DNA from: Massilia sp. Leaf139
GTDB lineage: Bacteria > Pseudomonadota > Gammaproteobacteria > Burkholderiales > Burkholderiaceae_D
Length of the DNA: 64,000 nucleotides
Assembly: GCF_001424165.1 (NCBI RefSeq)
Contig: NZ_LMOJ01000022.1
Location: 533,111 to 597,110, forward strand
Direction: 5' to 3'
In this document: positions 50,268 to 59,004 of the stretch, one piece after another
How the letters are laid out: each line of letters starts with the position of its first letter
Numbering within the stretch: the first letter of the stretch is position 1
Notes under the pieces: model-generated
What the model was told of the DNA's origin: nothing
The model's input: the letters and a program-made list of their open reading frames with translations, nothing else
Databases searched by the model: none
Made by a program: the position numbers and the translations under genes

Positions 50268-51578
50268 ATGCGTTTGCCGGGAACCCGGTATCAGGAGCCG
50301 GGCTGGGAACAGGTGCGTAAGCTGCTCGGCGCGTGCTCGCTCGAGGCCTTTGCGCACGGCGATCCTGCCGAACTGCTCCCGCCCGCGCCAGGCGGCGAGG
50401 CGCTGGCCGCTTATGTCGACCTGCTGGCCGGACGCCTGCATGCGGCCAGCCGCGGCGCGCGCGGGCAAGCGGCCGCCAACAGCTATGGCGACAGCGTCGC
50501 CGAGCTGGCCCTGCTGCTGGCCTATGAACTGGCGGCGCGTCCCACCGACTTCGAGGCGTTTCGCAGCGCCGTCGAAGCCGAGCATGCGCGCGCGCCGTTC
50601 TTCTGGCGCCAGCCCGGCGGCGAGGCGCTGCTGCGCAAGAAGCTCAACGACATGTTCGCCGTCCTGCGCGACAAGGTCGACGCCGACAACTACCAGGCTG
50701 CCTGCGGCCGCCCGTGCAGCCCGAACCGCATCTACGCCTACCGCATGCTCGACACGGCCTACGGCGAGATCGCGCGCCTGTTCGCCGCCTGGCGCGAGCA
50801 CCGCGAGCAGGTTGGCGCCATCCTCGGCCGCCCCTTGACGGACGCGCTGCCGATCGAGGTGCGCCAGCTGACTTCGATCGCCGGCTGCCGTCCCGAATGG
50901 ATCTTGCGCTGGAGCGCGACCCGGGAACGGTTCAACGGCGCGCCCGGGCCCCTGCACACGCGCTCGAAGCGCTTCGACAGCCTGAAGGAAAACGCCCTCA
51001 AGATCGGCGAGATGCTGGCCGAGATCGGCGAATACGAAAGCCTCTCGGCCAACCGCGACCGCGACTGGCTGCAGGACGCCGACACTTCGGCCGCGTGGAT
51101 GGAAGACTACTGGCGCGTGCTGGGCGAGTCGCAGGCGGCGAGCACGCCGGGGCCCGATGTGATCCTCGAGGCGCGCGAAGAAGAATTGAAAGGCGAGAGC
51201 GAATTCGCAGGCGAGGGCGCAGCGGAGCCCGCGCCGCCGCTGGAGGACGACGATCCGCTTGCCGCCCGGCGCGCGCAGTCGGTTTCACTGCCCCCCGGCT
51301 TTGTTGTTGCGGCGGGCGCGGCCCAGGATCCGGGCAGCTGGAGCGCGCGCATGCTGGCGGGCGACTCGCTGGCCGTTCGCCTGGCCGTCTACCTGAAGTT
51401 GCTGGGGCCCGAGGACGAGAGCTATCCGGACGCCTGGCGCGACCCGGCGACGAACGCGCTGCCGACGATGGCGCAGCTCGCGGTGCTGGACGCCGTCTCG
51501 CTGCCGACGCTGCGCAAGCGGCGTGACGCGGCGATTGCGAAGCTGAGCGCCGAACTACCGAATGGGAGAAGCACATGA
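50268..51578 (+). CDS. Conserved hypothetical protein, first gene of the coupled train
   Basis: 436-residue soluble, largely helical protein. Residues ~1-290 are rich in Ala/Leu/Glu helices with DKVDADNYQAACGRPCSPN. A Glu/Asp-rich linker lies at ~300-350, and a C-terminal ~80 residues resemble a helix-turn-helix-like helical bundle (LPTMAQLAVLDAVSLPTLRKR). I do not recognise a family. GAGGAAGG precedes ATG 50268. The stop overlaps the next start (ATGA), so the products are made in step. Confidence 0.7.
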   Translation: MRLPGTRYQEPGWEQVRKLLGACSLEAFAHGDPAELLPPAPGGEALAAYVDLLAGRLHAASRGARGQAAANSYGDSVAELALLLAYELAARPTDFEAFRSAVEAEHARAPFFWRQPGGEALLRKKLNDMFAVLRDKVDADNYQAACGRPCSPNRIYAYRMLDTAYGEIARLFAAWREHREQVGAILGRPLTDALPIEVRQLTSIAGCRPEWILRWSATRERFNGAPGPLHTRSKRFDSLKENALKIGEMLAEIGEYESLSANRDRDWLQDADTSAAWMEDYWRVLGESQAASTPGPDVILEAREEELKGESEFAGEGAAEPAPPLEDDDPLAARRAQSVSLPPGFVVAAGAAQDPGSWSARMLAGDSLAVRLAVYLKLLGPEDESYPDAWRDPATNALPTMAQLAVLDAVSLPTLRKRRDAAIAKLSAELPNGRST

Positions 51579-52126
51579 AGACGAAGGGCGATTTCGATAC
51601 GCGCGTGCGCGAACGGCTGCTGCTGGCGCCGCGCGAGGGCGACCGCCTGATGCTGGACGACGCCGTGCTTGGTGCGGCGCTCGACGGCAGCCGGCCGCTG
51701 AGCGCCGGCGAGCGCGCGGCGCTGCAGGCTTCGCCCCTCACCGCGCGGCGCCTGCGCACGCTGGCCCTGGCGCGGCGCGGCGCCGCCAACGACGCCTGGC
51801 AGGGCAGCCGTGGCCTGCTGCGCGCGGCCGACAGCGGCGCCGCGTTGGCCCGGCTGGCCACCGATGACGGCTGCTGGCGCCTGCATTTCGTCGGCGCCGG
51901 CGCCGAGCGGCGTGTGATCCTGCAGCTGCTGCCGGAGGCGCCATTCGCCGCGCGCCTGCTGCGCGAGGCTTCGCGCCTGCGCGTGCTCGACGGAGATGGT
52001 GGCGAGATCCTGGCCGGGCAACTCGATGCGGACGGCGAGTGCGAGGCGGCCTGGCCGTTCGCCGACGAACCGGGCGCGCACTTCCAGCGCCACGGGGCGG
52101 CCTTCAGCGTGGGACGGGCGCCGTGA
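51575..52126 (+). CDS. Hypothetical protein of the phospho-regulated cluster
   Basis: 183-residue acidic/Arg-rich protein with a helical first half (residues 1-~85) and a beta-rich second half (WRLHFVGAGAERRVILQLLP, FAARLLREASRLRVLDGDGG). No known domain. It is coupled by 4-bp overlaps to both neighbours. Confidence 0.65.
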   Translation: MKTKGDFDTRVRERLLLAPREGDRLMLDDAVLGAALDGSRPLSAGERAALQASPLTARRLRTLALARRGAANDAWQGSRGLLRAADSGAALARLATDDGCWRLHFVGAGAERRVILQLLPEAPFAARLLREASRLRVLDGDGGEILAGQLDADGECEAAWPFADEPGAHFQRHGAAFSVGRAP

Positions 52127-53178
52127 CGATGCTGGAACTGTTCAGGCGAATGGCGGGCGCGCCCGCCTTCGAGGCCGTTGGGCTGGGCGAGCAGGTCGTC
52201 GCGCGCCCGATCGCATCAGGCTGCACGCTGCCGCCCGGCGGCGTCGGCGTGGTGGTGGCGGCGAGCGGCCACACGCGCCGTGTCACTGCGGGCGGGCGCC
52301 TGAATCTCGCCGACGGCGAGCGCGCCTGGTGCTTCCATTCCGGCCCCTACGGCTGCGAGCTGCTGCCCTTTGCCGCCGCGCCCGAGATCGGGCTGCGCGT
52401 GCACTTCGCCGTCGACAGCATCGATCCGCGCGTGGCCCAGCAGCGCTTCGACCTGTTCCTGGCGAGCGAAGCGGACGGTGAACTGACCCTGCCTGATCTG
52501 GCCGCCCGTATTGAGACGGCCCTGCAGCGCGAACTGGCCCAGGGCAACCTGGCGCTGCCGCCCTGCACGACCCTGGACGAGTGGAATGCCTTCCGCGGCG
52601 GCTTCAACCAGCTGCTCTACACCCGCTTCGGGGTCACAGTCGACGATTGCGTGCCGGTGGATTTGCGCGGCACGCGCGATTACGCGCAGGCCTTGCTGGC
52701 GCGCGCCGTGGCCGATCCCGTGCCTCGGGGGCCTGCGTTCGTCGCGCCTGCAAAGCACGACGTACCCAGCGCCACTGCGGCCGACGACGCGCGCGCGCTG
52801 CGCCGCCTCTTCCTCGAACTGCCCTGCATTATGTGCGGCCTGCGCCAGGCGGCGCTGCCGCAGGGGCAGGGCCTGTTCCGCCAGCAGCAGGCCTTGCTGC
52901 AGCGCCTGGATCTGGCCTGCCTGGCCGCTGCCACCATGCCGGCGCTCGCGCTGGCGGCGCCGGGCCAGCCCCTCGCGCCTGCGGTGCAGGCGCGCCGCAT
53001 CGGCTACAGCCTGCGCGCGGCAGGCGCGCTCGACGAAGCCTGGGCCTTGCTGGCGCGCCTGGAGCAGGCGGAGGACGAAGGGCTCGACGGCTTGTTCGAC
53101 GAAGCCGACCGCATCGTCGCCAATCTCGAACAGGCGCTGGGTCGACGCAAGGCAGTCGATGACGAGGAGGCCGCATGA
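52123..53178 (+). CDS. SPFH/band-7-like protein (inferred) of the cluster
   Basis: 351-residue protein. Residues ~20-185 run through beta-rich segments (VVARPIASGCTLPPGGVGVVV, ERAWCFHSGPYG, GLRVHFAVDSIDPRVAQQRFD), then amphipathic helices (IETALQRELAQGN, WNAFRGGFNQLLYTRFGVTVDDCVPVDL). The order and spacing parallel the SPFH part of the zinc-ribbon protein at 54260. The C-terminal half is helical with one CxxC (CIMCG). The start is GTG 52123 (GTGA overlap with the previous stop) or ATG 52129. Its role as a scaffold or membrane-associated subunit is inferred. Confidence 0.6.
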   Translation: MTMLELFRRMAGAPAFEAVGLGEQVVARPIASGCTLPPGGVGVVVAASGHTRRVTAGGRLNLADGERAWCFHSGPYGCELLPFAAAPEIGLRVHFAVDSIDPRVAQQRFDLFLASEADGELTLPDLAARIETALQRELAQGNLALPPCTTLDEWNAFRGGFNQLLYTRFGVTVDDCVPVDLRGTRDYAQALLARAVADPVPRGPAFVAPAKHDVPSATAADDARALRRLFLELPCIMCGLRQAALPQGQGLFRQQQALLQRLDLACLAAATMPALALAAPGQPLAPAVQARRIGYSLRAAGALDEAWALLARLEQAEDEGLDGLFDEADRIVANLEQALGRRKAVDDEEAA

Positions 53179-54188
53179 ACGCGCCGCTCATCCGACGGCC
53201 GGACACCGTTGCCGTGCGCACCCGCTTGCGCGACGGCATCGCCACCGTCACCGCCACCCGCCGCCCGCGTGACGGCCGCGCCGAGGTCAAGTGCAGCGCG
53301 CCCGGCGCGCCGGGCGTGGCCGCGCGCATGGCCCTGGTCGCGCGCCTGGCGCGCCATACCGAAGCGCGCCACGACAGCCGCGACCAGGTCGTGATCAGCA
53401 TCGACCGCGCGCCCGTCGAGGGCGAGCGCGATTGGGAGCTGGCGGTGGTGCTGGCCGACCGCGCCGTGCGTGGCCTGCTGGTGCTGGACGACAAGGTGAT
53501 CGCGAACGGCTGGTCGGACGACTGGCAGCGCGGCCGCATCGACGGCCACGAAGCCGCGCACCTGCCGCCGGACGCCCTGGCCGGCGGGCCCGGCTTGTTG
53601 CACCATCTTGGTGCATTGAGCGGGCAGCCCGACGCGGCGGCCTCGGTCTCGAGCGCGCGCGCCTGGTTTCCGCTGCACAGCGGCGGCATCCACGATACCC
53701 TGAGCTGGGTCGAGGTGGCGGTCTATCCACTGGGCGCGCAGGCCGTGCTCGACGAGGAAGCGATCGCCGCGCCCGGCATCGACGGCGTGCGCCAGCAGTC
53801 GCTGCGCCAGGTGCTGCTCGGCGCGCGCCATTTCGACGGCGAGCCGCCGGGGCGCTGGCGCACCACGGTGCGCTTCGGCCACGAGGGCTTGCACGGCAAT
53901 TCCTACGAGCTGGCGCTGGTGCTGGCCGACCGCCTGGCGCGCGGGCGCGAATTCGTGCCGCGCGGGCGCATCATCGCCAGCGGCGCCTCGTCCGCCTGGC
54001 ATGCAGGGCAGGTCGACGCGGTCGAGGGCCTGGCGCCCAAGTGCGCGCTGATCGAGCGCGAAGCGCAACCCGGCGACCGCGTGCTGCTGCCGCGCGCCTG
54101 GGAGCCGGAGCTGCCCCCTGGCCTGCGCGACGCCTTGACGGCACGCGGCGCCAGCCTGGCCTGCGTCGAGCGGATCGGCATCATTTGA
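53175..54188 (+). CDS. Tandem Lon-like (S16) protease-fold protein, one copy degenerate
   Basis: 337-residue protein made of two similar halves. The second half reads GNSYELALVLADRLARGREF, GRIIASGASSAWHAGQVDAVEG, then LAPKCALI and a late RVLLP strand. This matches the Lon proteolytic domain order, with Ser243 and Lys289 in the positions of the Ser/Lys dyad (46 apart; 43 in E. coli Lon). The first half aligns (ERDWELAVVLADRAVRGLLV, KVIANGWSDDWQRGRIDGHE) but has Asp86 for Ser and no matching Lys. There is no AAA+ ATPase, so substrates must be unfolded or presented by partners. Coupled by ATGA overlap to the gene before it. Confidence 0.6.
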   Translation: MNAPLIRRPDTVAVRTRLRDGIATVTATRRPRDGRAEVKCSAPGAPGVAARMALVARLARHTEARHDSRDQVVISIDRAPVEGERDWELAVVLADRAVRGLLVLDDKVIANGWSDDWQRGRIDGHEAAHLPPDALAGGPGLLHHLGALSGQPDAAASVSSARAWFPLHSGGIHDTLSWVEVAVYPLGAQAVLDEEAIAAPGIDGVRQQSLRQVLLGARHFDGEPPGRWRTTVRFGHEGLHGNSYELALVLADRLARGREFVPRGRIIASGASSAWHAGQVDAVEGLAPKCALIEREAQPGDRVLLPRAWEPELPPGLRDALTARGASLACVERIGII

Positions 54189-54189
54189 G

Positions 54190-54221
54190 CTTGGCGCGCC
54201 TGATAGAATCAGGTAGCCAAG
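54190..54221 (+). other. Strong hairpin between the coupled genes and the zinc-ribbon gene
   Basis: Two stacked stems, CTTGGC/GCCAAG outside and CCTGAT/ATCAGG inside, close a 3-nt loop just after the stop at 54188. No T-tract follows, so it may be an mRNA-processing or stability element, or a weak attenuator, rather than a terminator. Confidence 0.55.
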
Positions 54222-54259
54222 TGGCGTAGTGTGGATTGTCCTGGAGATGGAGTCGGATC

Positions 54260-56455
54260 ATGGTGCAGATGTTCGGTTTTGGCGGCAGCAAATGCCCGCG
54301 TTGCGCACACCGCAATGCCGGCGGCGCCGGTTACTGCGCCGCCTGCGGCATCACGCTGGGCGCGCCGCGCAACGCGCCGGTGCTGGTCGATAACCGCTGG
54401 GTCGCCGGCCCCGACGAACTTGCCGTGTTCTTCGGCGTCGAGGCGCTCTCCGGCCTGTTCGTCAAGACCCTGCGCGTGCCGGCGACTGCGCGCGCCTACA
54501 TCCTGCAGGGGGATGAAGCGACCGAAGTGCCGCAGGGGGAATACGAGATCGAAGGCTTCTTCTCGCGCCTGAACCACCTGCTGCGCGACGGCCACGCCGA
54601 GATCCTGATCACCCGTACGGGTGCGCTGCCGGTCGAATTCGATTTCGACGACCTCGCCAGCAGCGAGCACCTGGTGATGGGCGCGCGCTTCACGGTGAGT
54701 ATCCGTATCGAGAACGTGCCGGCTTTTGCGCGCCATTTCATGACTATGCCGGGCACGGTGACGGTCACGCAACTGCGCGAACTGCTGCAGCCGGCCGTGC
54801 GCCAGCTGGCCGCCGAATTCGTCGGCAGCCGTTCGCTGCGCGAGATGGCGGGGCAGCGCGAACTGCGCACCGAATTCGACGCGCGCCTGCAGGGCGCGCT
54901 GCGCCTGCTGCTGGCCGACTACGGCCTGGGCGTGGTGCAAGTCGACACCCTGGCCCTGCGCCACGACAAGTTCGACGCCAACCGCGCCCGCATCGGCACG
55001 CTGTGGCTGGCCGCCGACGCGCGCCGGGTGCAGATGACGCATGCGCGCCAGCTGGAAGAACTCTACGACGAGCACGAATGGCAGCGCATCGCGCGCGAGG
55101 AAGAGGCCGCGCGCCGGCGCCTGCGCCGCCTGGAGCTGGAGCAGAACGAAACGCTGCAGCGCGCCGAACTGTCGCTGGTGAACGGCGAGCGTGCGCAGGC
55201 CGTGCGCGCCCGCGAGATCGAACTGTATGCGCGCGTGTCGGAGTCGCGCAGCCGGCGCGAGGCGATCGAACGCGGCGCCGGCGAGATCCTGGCCGAGCTC
55301 GAGCACGAGCTGGCGCAAAAGCGCGGCCAGCGCGCCGGTGAACAGGCAGAGTGGGCGCACCTGCAGGCCCTGGCCGCGATCCGCATGCGCGCCGCGCTCG
55401 AAGTGGCCCGGCAGGACGCCCAGCAGACGCACACGTTGGCGCGCCAGCGCTTCGCCCAGCAGCTCCTGACCCAGCAGATCCGCAACAAGGTCGAGCAGGC
55501 GAAGGAGATCGAGGACGCCTCGCGCCAGCGCGCGCAACTTGCCCGCCTGCGCGCCGCCGAAGACGCCGCGGCCCGCCGTGCGCTTGAACTCGACGAGGAA
55601 GAACACCAGGCCCAGTTCGCCCTGGTGGTGCTGGCCAATGCCGCGCGCCGCCGCGCCCAGGAGCGCGAGGAGGAATGGCGCGAGCAGCAGGGCCAGGCGC
55701 GCGCGCGCCAGGAAGCGCTCGGCGCCGAACTCGACGCCGAAGGCGTGGGGCAGCAGCTCGCCGAACTGCGCCGCCAGGGCGCGCGCCAGGAATCGATCGA
55801 CCAGCACGAGAAGCTGCTGCGCACGATCGAGGCCGAGCACCGCCAGGCCCGCGCTGCCAAGGAGGTCGCGCTGCTGGCCGAGGAGCGGCGCCACCAGCAG
55901 CGCCGCGCCGAGCAGGAGGCGAACTGGCAGCAGGAACTGCGCCGCCTCGGCGCCGAGCGCGCCGAACGCGCCGCCCAGCTCCACCACGCACTGGAACTGG
56001 CGCGCCTGGAGATCGCGCGCGCCGAAGCGCTGGACTCACTGGACGACAGCACCAAGCTGGCCGTAGCCGGCGCGCCGAACGCGGCGATCCTCGCGGACTA
56101 CCTGAAAACCCGGGTGCATGCGGGCATGGACGCCGGCCAGCTGACGGCGCTGGCGAGCGTGGTCGCCGCCGGCGGCGCGATGAGCGCCATGGACGCCGCG
56201 CGCCTGGCCCAGGAAACCCTGGAGCGCGAGCGCGTCCGGCGCGAACTCGAAGTCGACAAGGATCGGCGCCACCAGCTCGACTTGCTGACCCTGCAGAACG
56301 AGGTCAACAAGGCGGCCCTCGGCGCGCAGGCGCAGGTGGCCGGCACGGTCGGCGCGGCGCTGACCACGGCGGGCGCGCAGCGCGCCTGCGTGCATGGCCA
56401 CCCGGTGCGCGCGGACGATCGCTTCTGCGGCGCCTGCGGCGCGCCGCTCGCCTGA
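54260..56455 (+). CDS. SPFH-domain coiled-coil protein with zinc ribbons at both ends
   Basis: 731-residue protein. An N-terminal zinc ribbon uses Cys12, Cys15, Cys26 and Cys29. A band-7/SPFH-like domain lies at ~40-265 (VLVDNRWVAGPDELAVFFG, VKTLRVPATARAYILQGDE, MGARFTVSIRIENVPAFARHF). A long charged coiled coil (~270-600) and helices follow, and a second ribbon sits at the C terminus (Cys710 with His712/714, Cys723, Cys726). SPFH proteins assemble into large ring or cage scaffolds at membranes. GGAG sits seven nt before ATG 54260. It is 33 nt upstream of the kinase gene. I infer a scaffold or receptor for the kinase module. Confidence 0.72.
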   Translation: MVQMFGFGGSKCPRCAHRNAGGAGYCAACGITLGAPRNAPVLVDNRWVAGPDELAVFFGVEALSGLFVKTLRVPATARAYILQGDEATEVPQGEYEIEGFFSRLNHLLRDGHAEILITRTGALPVEFDFDDLASSEHLVMGARFTVSIRIENVPAFARHFMTMPGTVTVTQLRELLQPAVRQLAAEFVGSRSLREMAGQRELRTEFDARLQGALRLLLADYGLGVVQVDTLALRHDKFDANRARIGTLWLAADARRVQMTHARQLEELYDEHEWQRIAREEEAARRRLRRLELEQNETLQRAELSLVNGERAQAVRAREIELYARVSESRSRREAIERGAGEILAELEHELAQKRGQRAGEQAEWAHLQALAAIRMRAALEVARQDAQQTHTLARQRFAQQLLTQQIRNKVEQAKEIEDASRQRAQLARLRAAEDAAARRALELDEEEHQAQFALVVLANAARRRAQEREEEWREQQGQARARQEALGAELDAEGVGQQLAELRRQGARQESIDQHEKLLRTIEAEHRQARAAKEVALLAEERRHQQRRAEQEANWQQELRRLGAERAERAAQLHHALELARLEIARAEALDSLDDSTKLAVAGAPNAAILADYLKTRVHAGMDAGQLTALASVVAAGGAMSAMDAARLAQETLERERVRRELEVDKDRRHQLDLLTLQNEVNKAALGAQAQVAGTVGAALTTAGAQRACVHGHPVRADDRFCGACGAPLA

Positions 56456-56488
56456 CATACTCACCTGAAGCACGCACCTGAAACACGC

Positions 56489-58795
56489 ATGATGCAAACC
56501 GCCATCGACAAGATCCGCGAACTGCGCGCCCTGCACGAGGACGGGCTGCTGAGCCGCCAGGAATTCGACCTGCGCAAGAACGCGATCCTCGACGCCGCCC
56601 ATGCGCCGCCTGCACCGGCCGCGGCCTCGGCGGCGCGCGGCACCGAGCTTGGGCTGATGGCCGGACAACTGGTCGGCCCGGCGAACCGCCGCTACCGGCT
56701 GGAACGCCTGATCGCGCTGGGCGGCATGGGCCAGGTCTGGCAGGCCACCGACCTCGCGACGCACGCGGAGCTGGGCCACAGCGCCCAGGTGGCGCTGAAG
56801 ATCCTCTCGCCTGAACTGACCGAAAGCGCCGGCCACGCCAAACTGCTGGTGCAGGAAGCCACGCGCGCGCGGCGCCTGGCGCACGAACACATCGTGCGCG
56901 TCTACGACTGGGCCCAGGATCCGGCCACGTCCAGCTATTTCGTGATCATGGAATGCCTGGAGGGCGACGACCTCGAACGCCTAATGGCGCGCGAAGGCGC
57001 GCTGCCGCTGGCGCGTGCAATCGACCTGCTGCGTCCCGTCGCCGCGGCGCTCGACTATGCCTGGGAGCGCCACCGGCTGGTACACCGCGACATCAAGCCG
57101 GCGAATGTCTTCGTCACCGCGCGCGGCGAGGTGAAATTGCTCGACTTCGGCATCGCGGCGCGCGCGCGCGCGGGCGGGCGCATGGCGCTCGACGCACCGG
57201 CGCTATCCGGCACCCCTGGCTACCGCGCGCCGGAAGCGGGCACGCCGGACAGCATGCCGTCGCGCGCGCTCGACGTTTACGCGGTGGCCGTGATGGTGCA
57301 CCAGATGGTGGCCGCGCTGGACGCGCCGGCAGCTCCAGAAGCAGTGCGGCCGCCGGGGCTGGAGGACGCGCAGTGGGAGGCCCTGCGCAGCGGCTTCGCC
57401 GCCGATCCGGCGGTGCGGCCACGGAGCGTGTCGGAACTGCTCGATCGCTTGGAAGCGCCCGCAAGCGCGCCGGCCGAAGCGCCGCAGGCCGAGCCGCTCG
57501 AAGTGGCGCTTGAGCCGGCGGCCGCGCCCGCGCCCGAACCCGCGCCCGAACCCGCGCGCGCGCCCGAGCGTGCGTCCGCAGCCGCGCCCGAACCCGTTCC
57601 CGATCCCGCCGAGCAGCAGGCGGCACAGCAGGCCGCCACCGCCCTGGAGCGCGCCCGCGCGGCTGCCGCCCAGGCCGCGCGCCAGCAATTGCGCGAACAG
57701 CAGAAACGCGAACGCGCCGAGGCCGAGGTGGCGCGCCGCGCCCGCCGCGAAGCCCTGCGCGAACAGCTGGCCGCGCGCCGCGACGAGGAGGTGGCCAAGG
57801 CGCGCCAGGCCCAGGACGAGATCCAGCGCAAGGCGCTGCAAGCCAAGGCGGCCGCCGCCTACCTGGCCGAGCAGGAGCGCGCCCGCACCCAGCCCGCGCC
57901 TGCCGCGCCGCAAGCCGCAGCGGCAGCGGCGCCCGCCGTGCCGCCCGCCGTGCCGCCCACCCTGCTGCGCGACCGCTTCCTCGCGGGCGAAGGCGAGGGC
58001 CCGGAACTGGTCGCGCTGCGCGCCGGCCGCTTCCAGATGGGCTCCCCGGAACACGAGCGCAAGATCGCGATGGCCTGCGGCGCGCAGAAGAACTGGCTGG
58101 CGCGCGAAACGCCCCAGCACTGGGTCGGCATCGAACGGCCCTTCGCCATCGGCCGCTATCCGGTGACGGTCGGGCAGTGGCGCGCCTTTGCCGAGGCCAG
58201 CGGCTGGCAGCCGGGCGGCGAGGTCAACTGGGCGGCGCCCGGCTTCCCCCAGACCGACCTGCATCCGGTGGTCGGGGTCTCCTGGCACGACGCGCAGGCC
58301 TACCTGGCCTGGCTGGGCGAACGCACCGGCCAGCGCTATCGCCTGCCGAGCGAAGCCGAGTGGGAATACGCCTGCCGCGCCGGCACCCATACCGCCTTCA
58401 GCTTCGGCGACGCGATCGACACCACGCGCGCCAACTACGACGGCAACTTCACCTGGAACGGCGGCCCGCGCGGCGAGTACCGGCGCGGCACCACCCCGGT
58501 CGACGCCTTCGCGCCGAACCCCTGGGGCCTGCACGACATGCACGGCAATGTCTGGGAATGGGTGCAGGACGTGATGCACGACAGCTACCAGGGCGCGCCG
58601 GTCGACGGCAGCGCCTGGGAGAGCGGCGGCGAACGCGCGCGCCGCATCCTGCGCGGCGGCTCCTGGCTGTACAACCCGCGCTACCTGCGCTCGGCGCTGC
58701 GCAACGGTTTCTCGGCGGTGATGTCGAACGATATCGTGGGTTTCCGTGTCGTGCGCGAACTGCCGGACGGGTTCCCCGAGCCTGATCTTTCCTGA
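56489..58795 (+). CDS. Ser/Thr protein kinase fused to an inactive formylglycine-enzyme-like domain
   Basis: 768-residue Hanks-type kinase. Residues ~5-33 look like a SHOCT helix pair (KIRELRALHEDGLLSRQEFD). The kinase (~65-320) has the ATP-binding Lys104 (VALKIL), HRDIKPAN with catalytic Asp201, DFG with Asp219 and an APE-like GYRAPEAG. A Pro/Ala-rich segment and a coiled coil lie at ~335-475. The C-terminal FGE/sulfatase-modifying fold (~505-765) has GRYPVTVGQWRAF, RLPSEAEWEYACRAG, GLHDMHGNVWEW and RGGSW. The two catalytic Cys that follow RGGSW in active formylglycine enzymes are Tyr728 and Leu733, so it is probably a ligand-binding domain. ATG 56489 or 56492 is the start. Confidence 0.85.
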   Translation: MMQTAIDKIRELRALHEDGLLSRQEFDLRKNAILDAAHAPPAPAAASAARGTELGLMAGQLVGPANRRYRLERLIALGGMGQVWQATDLATHAELGHSAQVALKILSPELTESAGHAKLLVQEATRARRLAHEHIVRVYDWAQDPATSSYFVIMECLEGDDLERLMAREGALPLARAIDLLRPVAAALDYAWERHRLVHRDIKPANVFVTARGEVKLLDFGIAARARAGGRMALDAPALSGTPGYRAPEAGTPDSMPSRALDVYAVAVMVHQMVAALDAPAAPEAVRPPGLEDAQWEALRSGFAADPAVRPRSVSELLDRLEAPASAPAEAPQAEPLEVALEPAAAPAPEPAPEPARAPERASAAAPEPVPDPAEQQAAQQAATALERARAAAAQAARQQLREQQKRERAEAEVARRARREALREQLAARRDEEVAKARQAQDEIQRKALQAKAAAAYLAEQERARTQPAPAAPQAAAAAAPAVPPAVPPTLLRDRFLAGEGEGPELVALRAGRFQMGSPEHERKIAMACGAQKNWLARETPQHWVGIERPFAIGRYPVTVGQWRAFAEASGWQPGGEVNWAAPGFPQTDLHPVVGVSWHDAQAYLAWLGERTGQRYRLPSEAEWEYACRAGTHTAFSFGDAIDTTRANYDGNFTWNGGPRGEYRRGTTPVDAFAPNPWGLHDMHGNVWEWVQDVMHDSYQGAPVDGSAWESGGERARRILRGGSWLYNPRYLRSALRNGFSAVMSNDIVGFRVVRELPDGFPEPDLS

Positions 58796-58889
58796 GGTCG
58801 ATTTCTACGAGGTAGCGTGTGGAAAGCGGCAGGCATCCGGCGTAGGCTGGATGCGGTCAATTCCATCATCGCCCACAGGAGGGCGTGCC

Positions 58890-59000
58890 ATGAAGATTCC
58901 TGAAGACCTGCGCATCCCGGCCATCGTGTTCGCGCTGCAGGCGGCGCTGCTGGCCGGCTGCGGATTGATCTTCCTCGTGCTGATGCCGATGGGGCATTGA
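58890..59000 (+). CDS. 36-residue single-helix membrane peptide of the kinase module
   Basis: MKIPEDLRIPAIVFALQAAL begins this tiny protein; the rest is a hydrophobic helix ending VLMPMGH. An ideal AGGAGG precedes ATG 58890 by seven nt. It sits 94 nt after the kinase gene and 4 nt from the convergent FHA stop. Small membrane peptides often bind a sensor kinase or its membrane partner; this one is uncharacterised. Confidence 0.6.
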   Translation: MKIPEDLRIPAIVFALQAALLAGCGLIFLVLMPMGH

Positions 59001-59004
59001 ACCC

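Noticed and set aside
53599..53615. TGCACCATCTTGGTGCA, an NtrC-like dyad similar to the one at 19331.
   Set aside because: It lies inside the Lon-like gene, encodes part of a normal Leu/His/Gly stretch and no -24/-12 promoter follows; probably chance.
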